Made by a program: the position numbers and the translations under genes | The notes under the pieces: generated by a model | Database searches by the model: none | Told to the model about the DNA's origin: nothing | What the model saw: the letters and a program-made list of their open reading frames with translations, nothing else | NCBI RefSeq assembly: GCF_007655305.1 | Contig: NZ_VLOG01000012.1 | Span: 46,041-110,040 of the forward strand | Source of the DNA: Algoriphagus algorifonticola | GTDB taxonomy: Bacteria > Bacteroidota > Bacteroidia > Cytophagales > Cyclobacteriaceae | Length of the DNA stretch: 64,000 nucleotides | Reading direction: 5' to 3' | Part shown: positions 25,777-34,176 of the stretch, piece after piece | Layout of the letters: each line of letters begins with the position of its first letter | Position numbering within the stretch: position 1 is the first letter of the stretch

Positions 25777-25826
25777 CATGTCAATTCGGGCAAGGTCGAT
25801 GGGTTCTCGACTTCGCTCGAACTGAC
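25777..25826 (+). repeat. Intergenic palindromic repeat (GTTCTCGA...TCGAAC type)
   Basis: TGTCA at the left end and TGACA at the right enclose an inner hairpin GTTC(T)CGA / TCGAAC. Elements of the form GTTCTCGACT-CGCTCGAAC-TGACA are, as I recall, widespread between genes in Bacteroidota. Only one copy is seen in this window. Confidence 0.5.
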
Positions 25827-25998
25827 ATTTTATTGAAAAATATATCCGATTTTCTGTCTGTAAGAAAACTGAGGTGCATAAAAGAAGCACAGCAGATCAA
25901 TTCAACCAAGCTTCGGTCAACTGTCTTCGGTCTCCATAATCGATGAGCAAAGGAGATTTGGCTACTAGCAAGATTCTGGATATTGATATAACCCGGTT

Positions 25999-26418
25999 TT
26001 ACTCTCCTTTCTTGAAATCCATACTGACCGAATTGATACAATAGCGAATTCCTCCTTGATCTTTTGGGCCATCCGGGAAACGGTGACCTAAATGTGATCC
26101 ACAATTTCCACAGAGAATTTCTTCTCGAATCATAAAATGTGAATAGTCCATCTGAACATCTATTGCCTCTGGGCGGATAGGTTCTGTGAAGCTAGGCCAA
26201 CCACAGCCGCTGTCATACTTTTTCGAAGAGTGAAAAATCTCATTATTGCAGACCTTACACTCGTAAATGCCAGTGTCCTTGTTTAGGTAATATTGTCCCG
26301 TAAATGGCCTTTCTGTTCCCTTTTCTCTAAGCACATGATAGGACTCAGGATCTAGTTTATTTTTAAGTTCCTCTTCAGAGAATTGAACCGGATATTCTTT
26401 TTTATTTTTCTTGCTCAT
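25999..26418 (-). CDS. msrB: Peptide-methionine (R)-S-oxide reductase
   Basis: Repairs methionine-R-sulfoxide in proteins. 139 residues with two zinc-binding pairs (YECKVC and LCGNCGSHLGHRF), the substrate pocket GCGWPSF, and catalytic Cys at about 127 in RYCINSVSM. No signal peptide, so cytosolic. Stands alone between the two acylase genes; the recycling Cys cannot be assigned with confidence. Confidence 0.95.
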   Translation of the reverse strand: MSKKNKKEYPVQFSEEELKNKLDPESYHVLREKGTERPFTGQYYLNKDTGIYECKVCNNEIFHSSKKYDSGCGWPSFTEPIRPEAIDVQMDYSHFMIREEILCGNCGSHLGHRFPDGPKDQGGIRYCINSVSMDFKKGE

Positions 26419-26461
26419 AGATTTCTATTTAGAATTCTAACCCATCTAATACCAAAGAAGT

Positions 26462-28846
26462 TTATCTGGGCTTTAATATGAGAGGCTCCTCTGTGCTTTT
26501 GATGATGTCCTTTTTATCCATCAACTGATATCGGTATTTCCCTTTGGCGTAAAGATTCGCCTGATCTTTATAGTGTTTGCTAAAACGATTCCCACTTTGA
26601 CCTGTGGGAAGTACAGAAAGCGATTTTTGAATATTTTGAAAATCTATCAAAATCCGCATAGCCGGTCCAGAGGTAACCCTGTAAATTCCTTCTCCATTTA
26701 ATTTGAAGGCCAGTTTATTGACTGCTTCATCATTGGCTGGAATCGGATCAGTTTTAACATTGAATATCTTGTCCAGCGGTTTTTTACTTCCTAAAGGGTG
26801 GGGATGCTCTGCGATTATTACCTTCTTCCAGTCCCAGTCATCTATATCTTTTCCTAATTGATCGCTAAGCTCATCCAGCGTAATCTGCAAGCTATTGGCA
26901 AATATGTCTTTTGCATTTTCTTTTTCGGGGGTTTGTATATCATCCCACCAAGGGCTTCCTATGTTTTTGATAAAGGGAAGGTTGGATCGAATCATCATAA
27001 ATGTGCCCAGATAATTTTCAAAGCCAACTTTCCCCAGCTCATCTTCCATTGAAAGGCGAAGTGTATGGTATAACCATTTGTAATAAATAGTTGGAGTCGG
27101 GGAGTTTAACTCATGATTTCCGTCCCATTGGTTTAGAAGCTCTCGAGCTTTTTCTCTTCCTTGAAAATCAAAGTCCGGGATTTGATCCAGCATGAATTGG
27201 GCGATTTGAGAGTGGTCTGTATTGATCACTTCAAGCTGGACCGCTTTTACATCATCCAAGGTCCAATCATTTTTGGATTGAATAGCCTCAGCGATTCTTA
27301 GCCATCTTTCACCGGGATAATAATAGCCAGGAAAAAATACGCCATTTCTTAGGGTGTCAGGTTGATTATTAGCTGAGGCAACAAATCCCGAAGGAGGATT
27401 GATACTCATTGGGTTCATGCTGAAAGGGTACCAGCCCTGAGGCATGATTTCGGGATCTGAGCCATTTGCAAAAATCTTGGAATCTACTTTTTCAGATCGG
27501 ATAGGCAATTTGGCAGCAGCCCACCAAGCGATATTGCCCAAACTGTCACCATACATGATATTCAAACCAGGCGCATGAATGAGCTCTGCGGCATGAGCTA
27601 CATCCTGCATAGATTTGGCATGATTTATCTTGTAAAGTGACTCTAATGCTCTTGTGGGTTCTGAAGTATATACCCACCAAGAACTAACAGGATTTTGTGT
27701 CAAAGAGGCGATTTCAGAAACTACCCCATTCATGATGGGACCATGAATTGTTTGACGTATTTCAAAATCTACCGGGTCTTGCCCTTTTACCGGGATTTGA
27801 TCTTTGAGTATAGTAAAGGGAAGAAATTCATCTCCATATCTGTATTCATTGGGATTATTGGGATTCAATTCTACTTCAAAAAAGTCCTGATCATCGTTTT
27901 CAAACATGGTCAAGCCCACGCTGTGAAACAAGGAATGTCCAACCAGACCAAAAGGAACACCGGCCAGGTGATTTCCATAAAAATTAAAACCAGGATATTC
28001 CAAATGCGCTTCATACCAAACAGATGGAGATGAGAAGCCAATATGGGTGTCATTAGCAAAAATGACTTTTCCGCTTTTCGTTTTAGATCCAGAAATGACC
28101 CAACCATTGGAACCTTCCAAAAGAGGAACAGGAAGTTTTTCTAGCATGGATATAAGCCCGCTGCCCGAAGTAGACTTAAGAGAATCAGGATAATGATTTG
28201 GGATTACATGGTGTTCCGGAAGTGTATGAACGGATAATGCTTGAAGGTAATTTTCACCGAGTTTTCTGCTCATTTCAGTAATCAATGGATCAGTCTTGAC
28301 TGCCATGGCAAAAGTAAATGACATATAACCTAAAATAGAGTGAACATCATTGATAGTGAATTCCCGGGGCTTTTCTCCCAAAAGGGTATATTCTACAGGT
28401 AAAGTACCTTCCTGAATAAATTGATTTATTCCAGCTATATAGGCTTCAGTGGCTTTTTTCCAAGGAGAATCAGGTTGAGAGTTCCAAAAGTCAGTGGAGC
28501 TTTGAGCATGCTCAGGAATTCCCAGCGTTCTGAAAAACTGGTCTATTTCCAATAAATCCGGTCCTAAAAATTCGGCTAAGGTTCCAGTTCCGACTCTTCT
28601 CATCATCTCTAACTGAAATAGCCGATCTTGAGCATGGAGGTATCCAAGAGCCGTGTATGCATCAGCTTGGTTTGAGGCATAAATATGAGGGATTCCGTAT
28701 TGGTCGAAGTAAACAGTGGTTTCTTCATTTAACCCTTGGATTGTAATCTCCCCTTCATATTGAGGAGTATGCAATGCTGTAAAAACCAATGCACCAATTG
28801 CTAAAATAAGAAGCAAAATGCCTAATACGATTCCTGTTTTTCTCAT
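26462..28846 (-). CDS. Penicillin-acylase-family Ntn hydrolase, membrane-anchored/exported
   Basis: 794 residues. A long N-terminal hydrophobic segment (about 5-26) has no clear lipobox and may be a signal anchor. The alpha chain has the family pattern FDQYGIPHIYA and GYLHAQDRLFQLEMMRR; the beta chain starts at Ser246 in LEGSNGWVISGSKT, the presumed nucleophile, followed by NDTHIGFSSPSVWYEAHL. Closer to classical penicillin G/AHL acylases than the lipoprotein member at 23582. Substrate unknown. Its upstream side is the palindrome-rich region 28888-29536. Confidence 0.91.
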   Translation of the reverse strand: MRKTGIVLGILLLILAIGALVFTALHTPQYEGEITIQGLNEETTVYFDQYGIPHIYASNQADAYTALGYLHAQDRLFQLEMMRRVGTGTLAEFLGPDLLEIDQFFRTLGIPEHAQSSTDFWNSQPDSPWKKATEAYIAGINQFIQEGTLPVEYTLLGEKPREFTINDVHSILGYMSFTFAMAVKTDPLITEMSRKLGENYLQALSVHTLPEHHVIPNHYPDSLKSTSGSGLISMLEKLPVPLLEGSNGWVISGSKTKSGKVIFANDTHIGFSSPSVWYEAHLEYPGFNFYGNHLAGVPFGLVGHSLFHSVGLTMFENDDQDFFEVELNPNNPNEYRYGDEFLPFTILKDQIPVKGQDPVDFEIRQTIHGPIMNGVVSEIASLTQNPVSSWWVYTSEPTRALESLYKINHAKSMQDVAHAAELIHAPGLNIMYGDSLGNIAWWAAAKLPIRSEKVDSKIFANGSDPEIMPQGWYPFSMNPMSINPPSGFVASANNQPDTLRNGVFFPGYYYPGERWLRIAEAIQSKNDWTLDDVKAVQLEVINTDHSQIAQFMLDQIPDFDFQGREKARELLNQWDGNHELNSPTPTIYYKWLYHTLRLSMEDELGKVGFENYLGTFMMIRSNLPFIKNIGSPWWDDIQTPEKENAKDIFANSLQITLDELSDQLGKDIDDWDWKKVIIAEHPHPLGSKKPLDKIFNVKTDPIPANDEAVNKLAFKLNGEGIYRVTSGPAMRILIDFQNIQKSLSVLPTGQSGNRFSKHYKDQANLYAKGKYRYQLMDKKDIIKSTEEPLILKPR

Positions 28847-29063
28847 GTGTCAAAATTTTAGAAAAGATAATTGAAATAAAAATTGAAATCTGCCTCAGGT
28901 AAAAGAGATAAAGAAATACAGTAGAAATAATTAGAAATACGCCTTCGGCGAAATAGATAAAGAAATACAATGGAAATAATTAGAAATACGCCTTCGGCGA
29001 AATAATAGAAAAGATACCTTTTAAGATAATTTTAAGATATGCCTTCGGCGAAATACGGATCAA

Positions 29064-29131
29064 TTCCCCCTTTGGAAGTGTAAATTCAATTCAGGATGAT
29101 AGCTATATGTAAAGGGGGAAAGGGGGATTTA
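29064..29131. repeat. Inverted repeat AATTCCCCCTTT ... AAAGGGGG(AAAGGGGG)ATTT
   Basis: A CCCCCTTT block near 29066 faces two AAAGGGGG units near 29111-29128 across about 40 bases, able to form a strong hairpin. It lies inside the palindrome field. Confidence 0.6.
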
Positions 29132-29227
29132 GAAGTAAAGCTTTATTCAAGGAAAATACCGTAGAAATAATTTGAAATATGCCTTCGGCGAAATATTTAG
29201 AAGATATTTTTCAAGATATGCCTTCGG

Positions 29228-29470
29228 CGAGAAAAACCTCCGATCGTACTCGGATCGTAAGCTCCATAGGAGCGTACTATGTAGTAGCCAGGGGTTTTAA
29301 CCCCTGGTTTCATTATGCAACGCCTTTACCCAGCGCTGGCCCTATTTCTTCTTTTGGAAATGGGGCTTTGTGCCAGCAAGACAGAACGAGATTTTATTTT
29401 TATCGGATAGAAAATCCAACGATAAAGCCTCGGAATTACTCCCGATTCTTGTCGTTGATCTGAGGGGCAC
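29228..29470. repeat. Hairpin-rich element with 9-bp perfect stem
   Basis: Several strong local hairpins occur in succession: CCGATCG/CGGATCG, GCTCC-ATA-GGAGC, and CCAGGGGTT-TT-AACCCCTGG (29288-29307, 9-bp perfect stem), then CAGCGCTGG and TGCCAGC. The style resembles long multi-hairpin intergenic repeats I recall from Bacteroidota, but no second copy is present here to define its ends. Confidence 0.5.
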
Positions 29471-29558
29471 TCTTCAAGAAATTATCAAAATATGCCTTCG
29501 GCAAATAGCCAAAAAAAGCATCGAAATATATCCACGGCTAAAAAATTAAACTTTTGAC

Positions 29559-29936
29559 CTAATTAAAGACCTTCTGGCTTTTGGTATGGTTGATAAATTT
29601 ATAAAAATAGATACTCCCTAATCCATAGCAGAGGATATCCCAATAATCAGAGGTATAGGTAGATGAATATCTTGGTAACAAAAACTCAAATACTATGGAG
29701 ACATACACAAATGCAACCAAAACCTGAGGCTTAGAAAAGCTGAAAAGCTCCTTTTTAGGATGAATCCACTGATATATTTGAAGGGTTATTCCGAGTATAA
29801 CAGGCATTGCTAACAAATCATCAGCATAAGAGGAAAGGAAACCGCTTGAATGCCAACCCATGACTCTTTCAAAAAACTGGTTAGTCCAAAATAATATCAC
29901 AGGAATAAAAAAGAATGGATTTTTGATCACTTTCAT
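29559..29936 (-). CDS. Small conserved integral membrane protein
   Basis: 125 residues from ATG 29936 (MKVIKNPFFFIPVILFW...), with about four hydrophobic segments and motifs SYADDLLAMPVILGITLQIYQWIHP and SDYWDILCYGLGSIYFYKFIN. Similar Bacteroidota proteins are sometimes labelled magnesium citrate secondary transporter, a name I would not trust at this size. Its ATG overlaps the preceding zinc-ribbon stop (TAATG). The open frame starts 27 bases further upstream, but ATG 29936 fits the coupling. Confidence 0.65.
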   Translation of the reverse strand: MKVIKNPFFFIPVILFWTNQFFERVMGWHSSGFLSSYADDLLAMPVILGITLQIYQWIHPKKELFSFSKPQVLVAFVYVSIVFEFLLPRYSSTYTSDYWDILCYGLGSIYFYKFINHTKSQKVFN

Positions 29937-30220
29937 TATCCGGGGAGCGCTGCAATTAACCAAAGGATGAAGGTAATGATAGCCATATATATGGTATAAA
30001 AGAAGTTTCCGATCTTTTTGAAAGTTTTGACCAAATCAGAATCATCTTCCTTGATGTGAAACATCCAGTTTTCTTCATTGGATTTCTTATCAGCCTCTCG
30101 TTTTTGTTGATTTTCGAGGTCTTTGCCTCCCAATGGTTTGCCGCAATGCTGGCAAGTATCTGTAAGATTCTGATTCCAATCCGACCATTGCCCACAATGG
30201 GGGCATTTCTTCTGTCCCAT
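29936..30220 (-). CDS. Zinc-ribbon membrane protein
   Basis: 94 residues: N-terminal zinc ribbon with two CxxC pairs (CPHCGQW and CQHCGKP), a charged linker, and a C-terminal hydrophobic segment (FFYTIYMAIITFILWLIAALPG), so probably a tail-anchored inner-membrane protein with the ribbon in the cytosol. Function unknown. Follows the aminotransferase by 18 bases and is coupled to the next membrane-protein gene. Confidence 0.75.
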   Translation of the reverse strand: MGQKKCPHCGQWSDWNQNLTDTCQHCGKPLGGKDLENQQKREADKKSNEENWMFHIKEDDSDLVKTFKKIGNFFYTIYMAIITFILWLIAALPG

Positions 30221-30238
30221 AAAAAATAAAGTTTAAAA

Positions 30239-31423
30239 TTAAGCTACATCTTCAATCGCCTGCAAAATGATGCTACAGGCACCTTTTATTTCTTCTTTAG
30301 TTATTACCAATGGTGGGGCGATTCTCATAGAATCATCACAAAACAGAAACCAATCTGTAATCACACCCAATTCGATTGCTCGATCAATAATTGGTTTTAG
30401 AACTTCAAAAGATTCAAACTCAACGGCCATCATCAAGCCTTTGTTTCGGATACCTTTGATTTTGGGGTGAATGAGTAGTTTTTTGAAAAGCGCTGCTTTA
30501 TCCTCTACCTGAGCGATCAAATTTTCTTTTTGTAAAATCTGAATAGTGGCTAAGGATGCAGCTGCGCTTACTGGGTGCCCACCAAAAGTAGTGATATGAC
30601 CCAGCAAAGGATTATTCTTAAAAACTCCCATCACCTCTTTGTTGGCTATAAATGCTCCGATCGGCATTCCACCTCCCATACCTTTGGCACAAACAACTAT
30701 ATCTGGGACTATATCAAAATGCTCAAAAGCCCAGAATTTGCCGGTTCTGCCAAAGCCAGCCTGAATCTCATCCAAGATCAATAATGCTCCTACTTCATCA
30801 CACTTTTTCCGTAAAGCCTGAAAATAATTTGTACAGGCTACTCGAATTCCGGCTTCTCCTTGGATGGTTTCTACGACTACTGCAGCAGTATCCGAATCAA
30901 TTTTCTCCAGATCTGCATAGCCACCATACACTATATTGGTAACTCCAGGTAAAAGAGGTCTATACGCTCTTTTGAAAATTTCATTTCCTCCTATACTCAG
31001 CGAACCATGAGAACTCCCATGATAGGCATTGATGCAGGAGAAAAGCTTTTTTTTGCCAGTGTATCTCTTGGCTAACTTGAGGGCTCCTTCAATTGCCTCC
31101 GATCCACTGTTTACAAAATAGACATTGTCAAGCTGATCCGGTAAAGTGTCACAAAGTGCCTTGGCAAGTAGGGTTTGGGGAGTTTGAACATATTCTCCAT
31201 AAACCATCAGGTGGAGGTATTTGTCCAGTTGATTTTGGATGGCTTCCAACACTTTGGGGTGCCTATGCCCCACATTACTGACTCCGATTCCTGAAATCAG
31301 ATCAATGTATTTTTCTTGGTTGGGGCCATATAGGTATACTCCCTCCGCCTTTTCCACTTCTATCATCAGTGGGAAATCTGTGGTTTGGGCGAGATGGGAT
31401 AAAAATAATTGTCGGTTATTCAT
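30239..31423 (-). CDS. Class III PLP-dependent aminotransferase (acetylornithine-type)
   Basis: 394 residues with the class III fold: FVNSGSEAIEGALKLAKRYTG (phosphate binding), LILDEIQAGFGRTG (Asp that pairs with the pyridine N), and the PLP Lys in VVCAKGMGGGMPIGA. Resembles ArgD/omega-amino-acid aminotransferases. No arg genes are nearby, so the amino donor is uncertain. It sits 10 bases after a methyltransferase gene in a minus-strand operon. Confidence 0.88.
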   Translation of the reverse strand: MNNRQLFLSHLAQTTDFPLMIEVEKAEGVYLYGPNQEKYIDLISGIGVSNVGHRHPKVLEAIQNQLDKYLHLMVYGEYVQTPQTLLAKALCDTLPDQLDNVYFVNSGSEAIEGALKLAKRYTGKKKLFSCINAYHGSSHGSLSIGGNEIFKRAYRPLLPGVTNIVYGGYADLEKIDSDTAAVVVETIQGEAGIRVACTNYFQALRKKCDEVGALLILDEIQAGFGRTGKFWAFEHFDIVPDIVVCAKGMGGGMPIGAFIANKEVMGVFKNNPLLGHITTFGGHPVSAAASLATIQILQKENLIAQVEDKAALFKKLLIHPKIKGIRNKGLMMAVEFESFEVLKPIIDRAIELGVITDWFLFCDDSMRIAPPLVITKEEIKGACSIILQAIEDVA

Positions 31424-31433
31424 GATTTACTTA

Positions 31434-32330
31434 TCAGAAACTCGAGAATCTGAAGAAAATTCCCAAAGGAAGCTTTTTCTCAAATTTATCCTGCAGATAT
31501 AATTCTCCGTGCTCTGGGTTTTTCACTTCTCCGAAATTGGATTTGATCAGGTTGACAGCGATCAAAGAAGAAAAACTGAGTGAATACATATTTAAGAGCA
31601 AGAAATGATCTTTGGGATCTAAGATTTCTGCGCAGGTTTTCAGCATTTCGTTGATTTGCTCTTCCAATACCCATTTTTCTCCTTCTGGTCCTCTGCCATA
31701 GGCTGGAGGATCCAAAATAATTCCCTGGTATTTGTTTCCTCTTCGGGCTTCCCGTTTGATAAACTTCATCGCATCATCCACAATCCAGCGGATTCCATCC
31801 AGCTTAGAAGCCTCCATATTGTGTCTAGACCAGGTCACTACTTGCTTGACTGAGTCTAAATGGGTGACATCTGCTCCCGCAGCTTTGGCTGCCACAGAAG
31901 CAGCTCCGGTGTAGGCAAAAAGATTGAGAACTTTTGGGTTTTTTACAGGAGAGCGTTTGATAGTGGAGAAAATATAATCCCAATTGACAGCTTGCTCTGG
32001 GAACAGGCCAATGTGTTTAAAGGAAGTTTGGGCAAGATTTAGCTTGATATCCAAACCTTCCTCATTTTGATAGCCGATTTGCCAATTGTGAGGCATTCTT
32101 TTTAATTGCTCCCAATGGCCTTTTTCAGGGTTGTTTTTTTCTTTTGCAAAGTGGGCATGTGCTAATTTCTTCCATTCGGAATCCTCCATGCTTTTATCCC
32201 AAATAGCCTGCGGTTCGGGTCTGCTGACAATAAACTCTCCGAAGCGTTCCAATTTCTCAAAGCCTCCTGTATCAATCAGCTCGTAATCTTTCCAAACTCC
32301 GGGACTAAGGGATAAAATTCTGTCTTGCAT
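31434..32330 (-). CDS. SAM-dependent methyltransferase (RlmI/PF10672-like)
   Basis: 298 residues, Rossmann methyltransferase: VLNLFAYTGAASVAAKAAGA (motif I), VTHLDSVKQVVTWSRHN, and LDPPAYGRGPEGEKW (catalytic motif IV). The order and NLFAYTG/LDPPA pattern match 23S rRNA methyltransferases of the RlmI/RlmL type, without a PUA domain. Probably an RNA methyltransferase, but the target cannot be named. Between the SDR and the aminotransferase genes. Confidence 0.85.
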   Translation of the reverse strand: MQDRILSLSPGVWKDYELIDTGGFEKLERFGEFIVSRPEPQAIWDKSMEDSEWKKLAHAHFAKEKNNPEKGHWEQLKRMPHNWQIGYQNEEGLDIKLNLAQTSFKHIGLFPEQAVNWDYIFSTIKRSPVKNPKVLNLFAYTGAASVAAKAAGADVTHLDSVKQVVTWSRHNMEASKLDGIRWIVDDAMKFIKREARRGNKYQGIILDPPAYGRGPEGEKWVLEEQINEMLKTCAEILDPKDHFLLLNMYSLSFSSLIAVNLIKSNFGEVKNPEHGELYLQDKFEKKLPLGIFFRFSSF

Positions 32331-32363
32331 AGCTAGTTATTTGAGCGAGCAAAAATAGGGAAA

Positions 32364-33191
32364 TTATAGCAGACCCAAATTCGCCAGGGATTCCTCACTA
32401 TATTCCCAAAGAGCTCGGGCATTTTCAGCATTTAAGGAAGCGGAATTAGATGATTTAGGCTTCTTTCTGACGTAATAAGCTCCGTTTTTGAGTTCTTCTG
32501 AAGGTATTTTTGCTAAAAAAATACTGGTTTGGGCTCCTTTCTTGGCTGAAATAAAAAATAATTGAGTTGCCCGAATGATCATCTTGCTGATTGGGTCCGT
32601 TTCGGATCCGAATGCTGTTTTGACTGCTCCAGGATGCAATGAGAAAGAAGAGATGCCTTGCTCACTAAATCTTTTTTTTAATTCTTTAGTGAATAGAATA
32701 TTATAAAGTTTTGCCTGACAATAGGCTGAGAAGATATTTCCGGATTTTTTGAGACTTGGGTCTTCAGTATTAAAACTTGCGATTCTATGAGCCTCTGAAC
32801 TCACATTGATAATTTTCGCTTTGCCTTTGACCAGGGCATTTTCTACTAATTTAAAGAGGAAAAAATGTCCCAGATGGTTGACAGCAAAAGTCATATCGAA
32901 GCCATCCTCTGTCTTTTTTCCAGCAGGAAACATGCCGCCTGCATTATTGATCACAACATGGATTTCAGAGTAATTTTCCTGAATATAAGATCCGGCATTT
33001 TGAACGGATTTCATGGAAGAAAGATCCATTTCTACCCAGTCTAGCTTTTCGGTTTTTGGGAATTGACTGGCTAACCTTTGGGCTTTTTCCATATTTCTTA
33101 CCGGTAAAATAAATCGGTCAAAATGGGGATAAAGTACTTTTAGAGTTTCTAGTCCAATTCCGGATGTGCTGCCTGTTAAAAGTAAATTCAT
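32364..33191 (-). CDS. Short-chain dehydrogenase/reductase
   Basis: 275 residues: cofactor loop TGSTSGIG (7-14), NNAGG, catalytic Ser in NVSSEA, and Tyr/Lys in SAYCQAKLYN. Closest in pattern to the retinol-dehydrogenase/WWOX-type extended SDRs (VNHLGHFFL). Retinol or retinal as substrate would be attractive because the rhodopsin cassette lies 3 kb away, but nothing in the sequence shows this. First gene of the minus-strand operon ending at 29559. Confidence 0.88.
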   Translation of the reverse strand: MNLLLTGSTSGIGLETLKVLYPHFDRFILPVRNMEKAQRLASQFPKTEKLDWVEMDLSSMKSVQNAGSYIQENYSEIHVVINNAGGMFPAGKKTEDGFDMTFAVNHLGHFFLFKLVENALVKGKAKIINVSSEAHRIASFNTEDPSLKKSGNIFSAYCQAKLYNILFTKELKKRFSEQGISSFSLHPGAVKTAFGSETDPISKMIIRATQLFFISAKKGAQTSIFLAKIPSEELKNGAYYVRKKPKSSNSASLNAENARALWEYSEESLANLGLL

Positions 33192-33354
33192 ATAGTATTT
33201 TTCTAAGACTACTCAAAAAGTACTCTCTTGGTTTTCAGTTTACTGTAGAGTTGACAATATACAAAAATGTTATGCATGCAGAATTTTTGTAATTTTAGCC
33301 TTATTTTCCCAATCTAAGCGAATTAATCCTAACCCTATTGAATAGCATTTGGCT

Positions 33355-34176
33355 ATGTCGAAGAAATTTATTGATATAGAAAAGGCAATTGCCTCCAAAA
33401 ACCCATCTTTATTGAAATGGATGCCTGGTTTTGTGCTCTCCTACATCAAACGTGTCACGCATGAGTCTTGGATGAATGGGATCATGGACCGCATTGGGCA
33501 CTTGAAAGGACTTGATTTTGTCAATGCATTGATAGAGGAGTTTGAGATGGAAGTAGAATTAATAGGAGAGGAAAAAGTACCCAGAGAAGGAGGCGTGATC
33601 ATCGCTGCGAATCATCCTTTGGGTGGAATGGATGGAATTGCACTGATGTATGCCTTGGGTAGAATCCGAACTGATATCCGCTTTTTGGTGAATGATCTAT
33701 TAATGACCTTCGATAATTTCAATCCAATTTTTGTCCCTGTCAATAAGCATGGAAGGAATTCTCAAGAAACTTTGGATAAAATTGAAGAGGTATATTCCAA
33801 AGATTTTGCTGTGCTAATATTTCCGGCAGGATTGGTTTCCAGAAAAATAGACGGAGAAATAAAGGACTTGCAATGGAAAAAGAGTTTCATCGCCAAGTCA
33901 AAAAAATATAAAAAAGATATACTTCTAAGCTTTATTGAGGGGGGAAATTCAAAATTCTTTTACAATTTAGCTAACTGGCGAAAGAAACTTGGGATAAAGG
34001 CAAATCTGGAGATGTTTTATCTTGCAGATGAAATGTATAAGCAAAGGGGTCAAAAAGTTAAGATTCGAATTGGTGAAAGAATCAAATATCAAACCTTTAC
34101 CGATGAGAAATCTGATGCTCAATGGGCTGATCAAATGAAAGAAAAAGTGTATGAACTCGGATCGAAAAATGCATAA
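33355..34176 (+). CDS. Lyso-lipid O-acyltransferase, probable GlsA/OlsA type
   Basis: 273 residues from ATG 33355 (MSKKFIDIEKAIASKNPSLL...). The PlsC-type motif is ANHPLGGMDG (NHPLGGxD in place of NHxxxxD, as in the lyso-ornithine/glycine lipid group), with FPAGLVSRK as motif III. It would esterify the 3-hydroxy group of an N-acyl amino acid. The next gene is the matching GNAT-type N-acyltransferase, overlapping by 8-26 bases. This pairing is known in Bacteroides thetaiotaomicron (glsB/glsA, glycine lipids); whether the head group here is glycine or ornithine is not visible. Confidence 0.83.
   Translation: MSKKFIDIEKAIASKNPSLLKWMPGFVLSYIKRVTHESWMNGIMDRIGHLKGLDFVNALIEEFEMEVELIGEEKVPREGGVIIAANHPLGGMDGIALMYALGRIRTDIRFLVNDLLMTFDNFNPIFVPVNKHGRNSQETLDKIEEVYSKDFAVLIFPAGLVSRKIDGEIKDLQWKKSFIAKSKKYKKDILLSFIEGGNSKFFYNLANWRKKLGIKANLEMFYLADEMYKQRGQKVKIRIGERIKYQTFTDEKSDAQWADQMKEKVYELGSKNA

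Larger units (their letters stand above)
28888..29536. repeat. Cluster of REP-like GCCTTCGGC palindromes
   Basis: Perfect GCCTTCGGC copies begin at 28941, 28990, 29041, 29181, 29220 and 29494; most extend to CGCCTTCGGCG or ATGCCTTCGGCG, with AT-rich flanks of the type GAAATA...GAAATA. Degenerate copies are at about 28891 (TGCCTCAGG) and 29531 (TCCACGGCT). Spacing between close copies is 39-51 bases and the first two share a longer unit (AATAATTAGAAATACG before, AAATA after). Each palindrome folds into a 4-bp stem with a TTC loop. Confidence 0.85.
28847..29558. other. Non-coding 0.7-kb region filled with palindromic repeats
   Basis: No supported gene. It contains six perfect GCCTTCGGC palindromes plus decayed ones, a G5/C5 inverted repeat and a hairpin-rich block, listed separately. 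A plus-strand open frame of 94 codons at 29179-29463 starts inside one palindrome, ends in the hairpin block and has no protein-like features. Confidence 0.75.

Noticed and set aside
23582..28846. Beta-lactam resistance genes
   Set aside because: Penicillin-acylase folds have many amide substrates; no evidence of a resistance role.
29179..29463. 94-codon open frame on the plus strand in the palindrome field
   Set aside because: It begins in a GCCTTCGGC repeat, runs through the hairpin block and has no protein-like composition or neighbour coupling.
28888..29536. CRISPR array
   Set aside because: Repeats are only 9-11 bases, palindromic, unevenly spaced with related AT-rich flanks; no cas genes.
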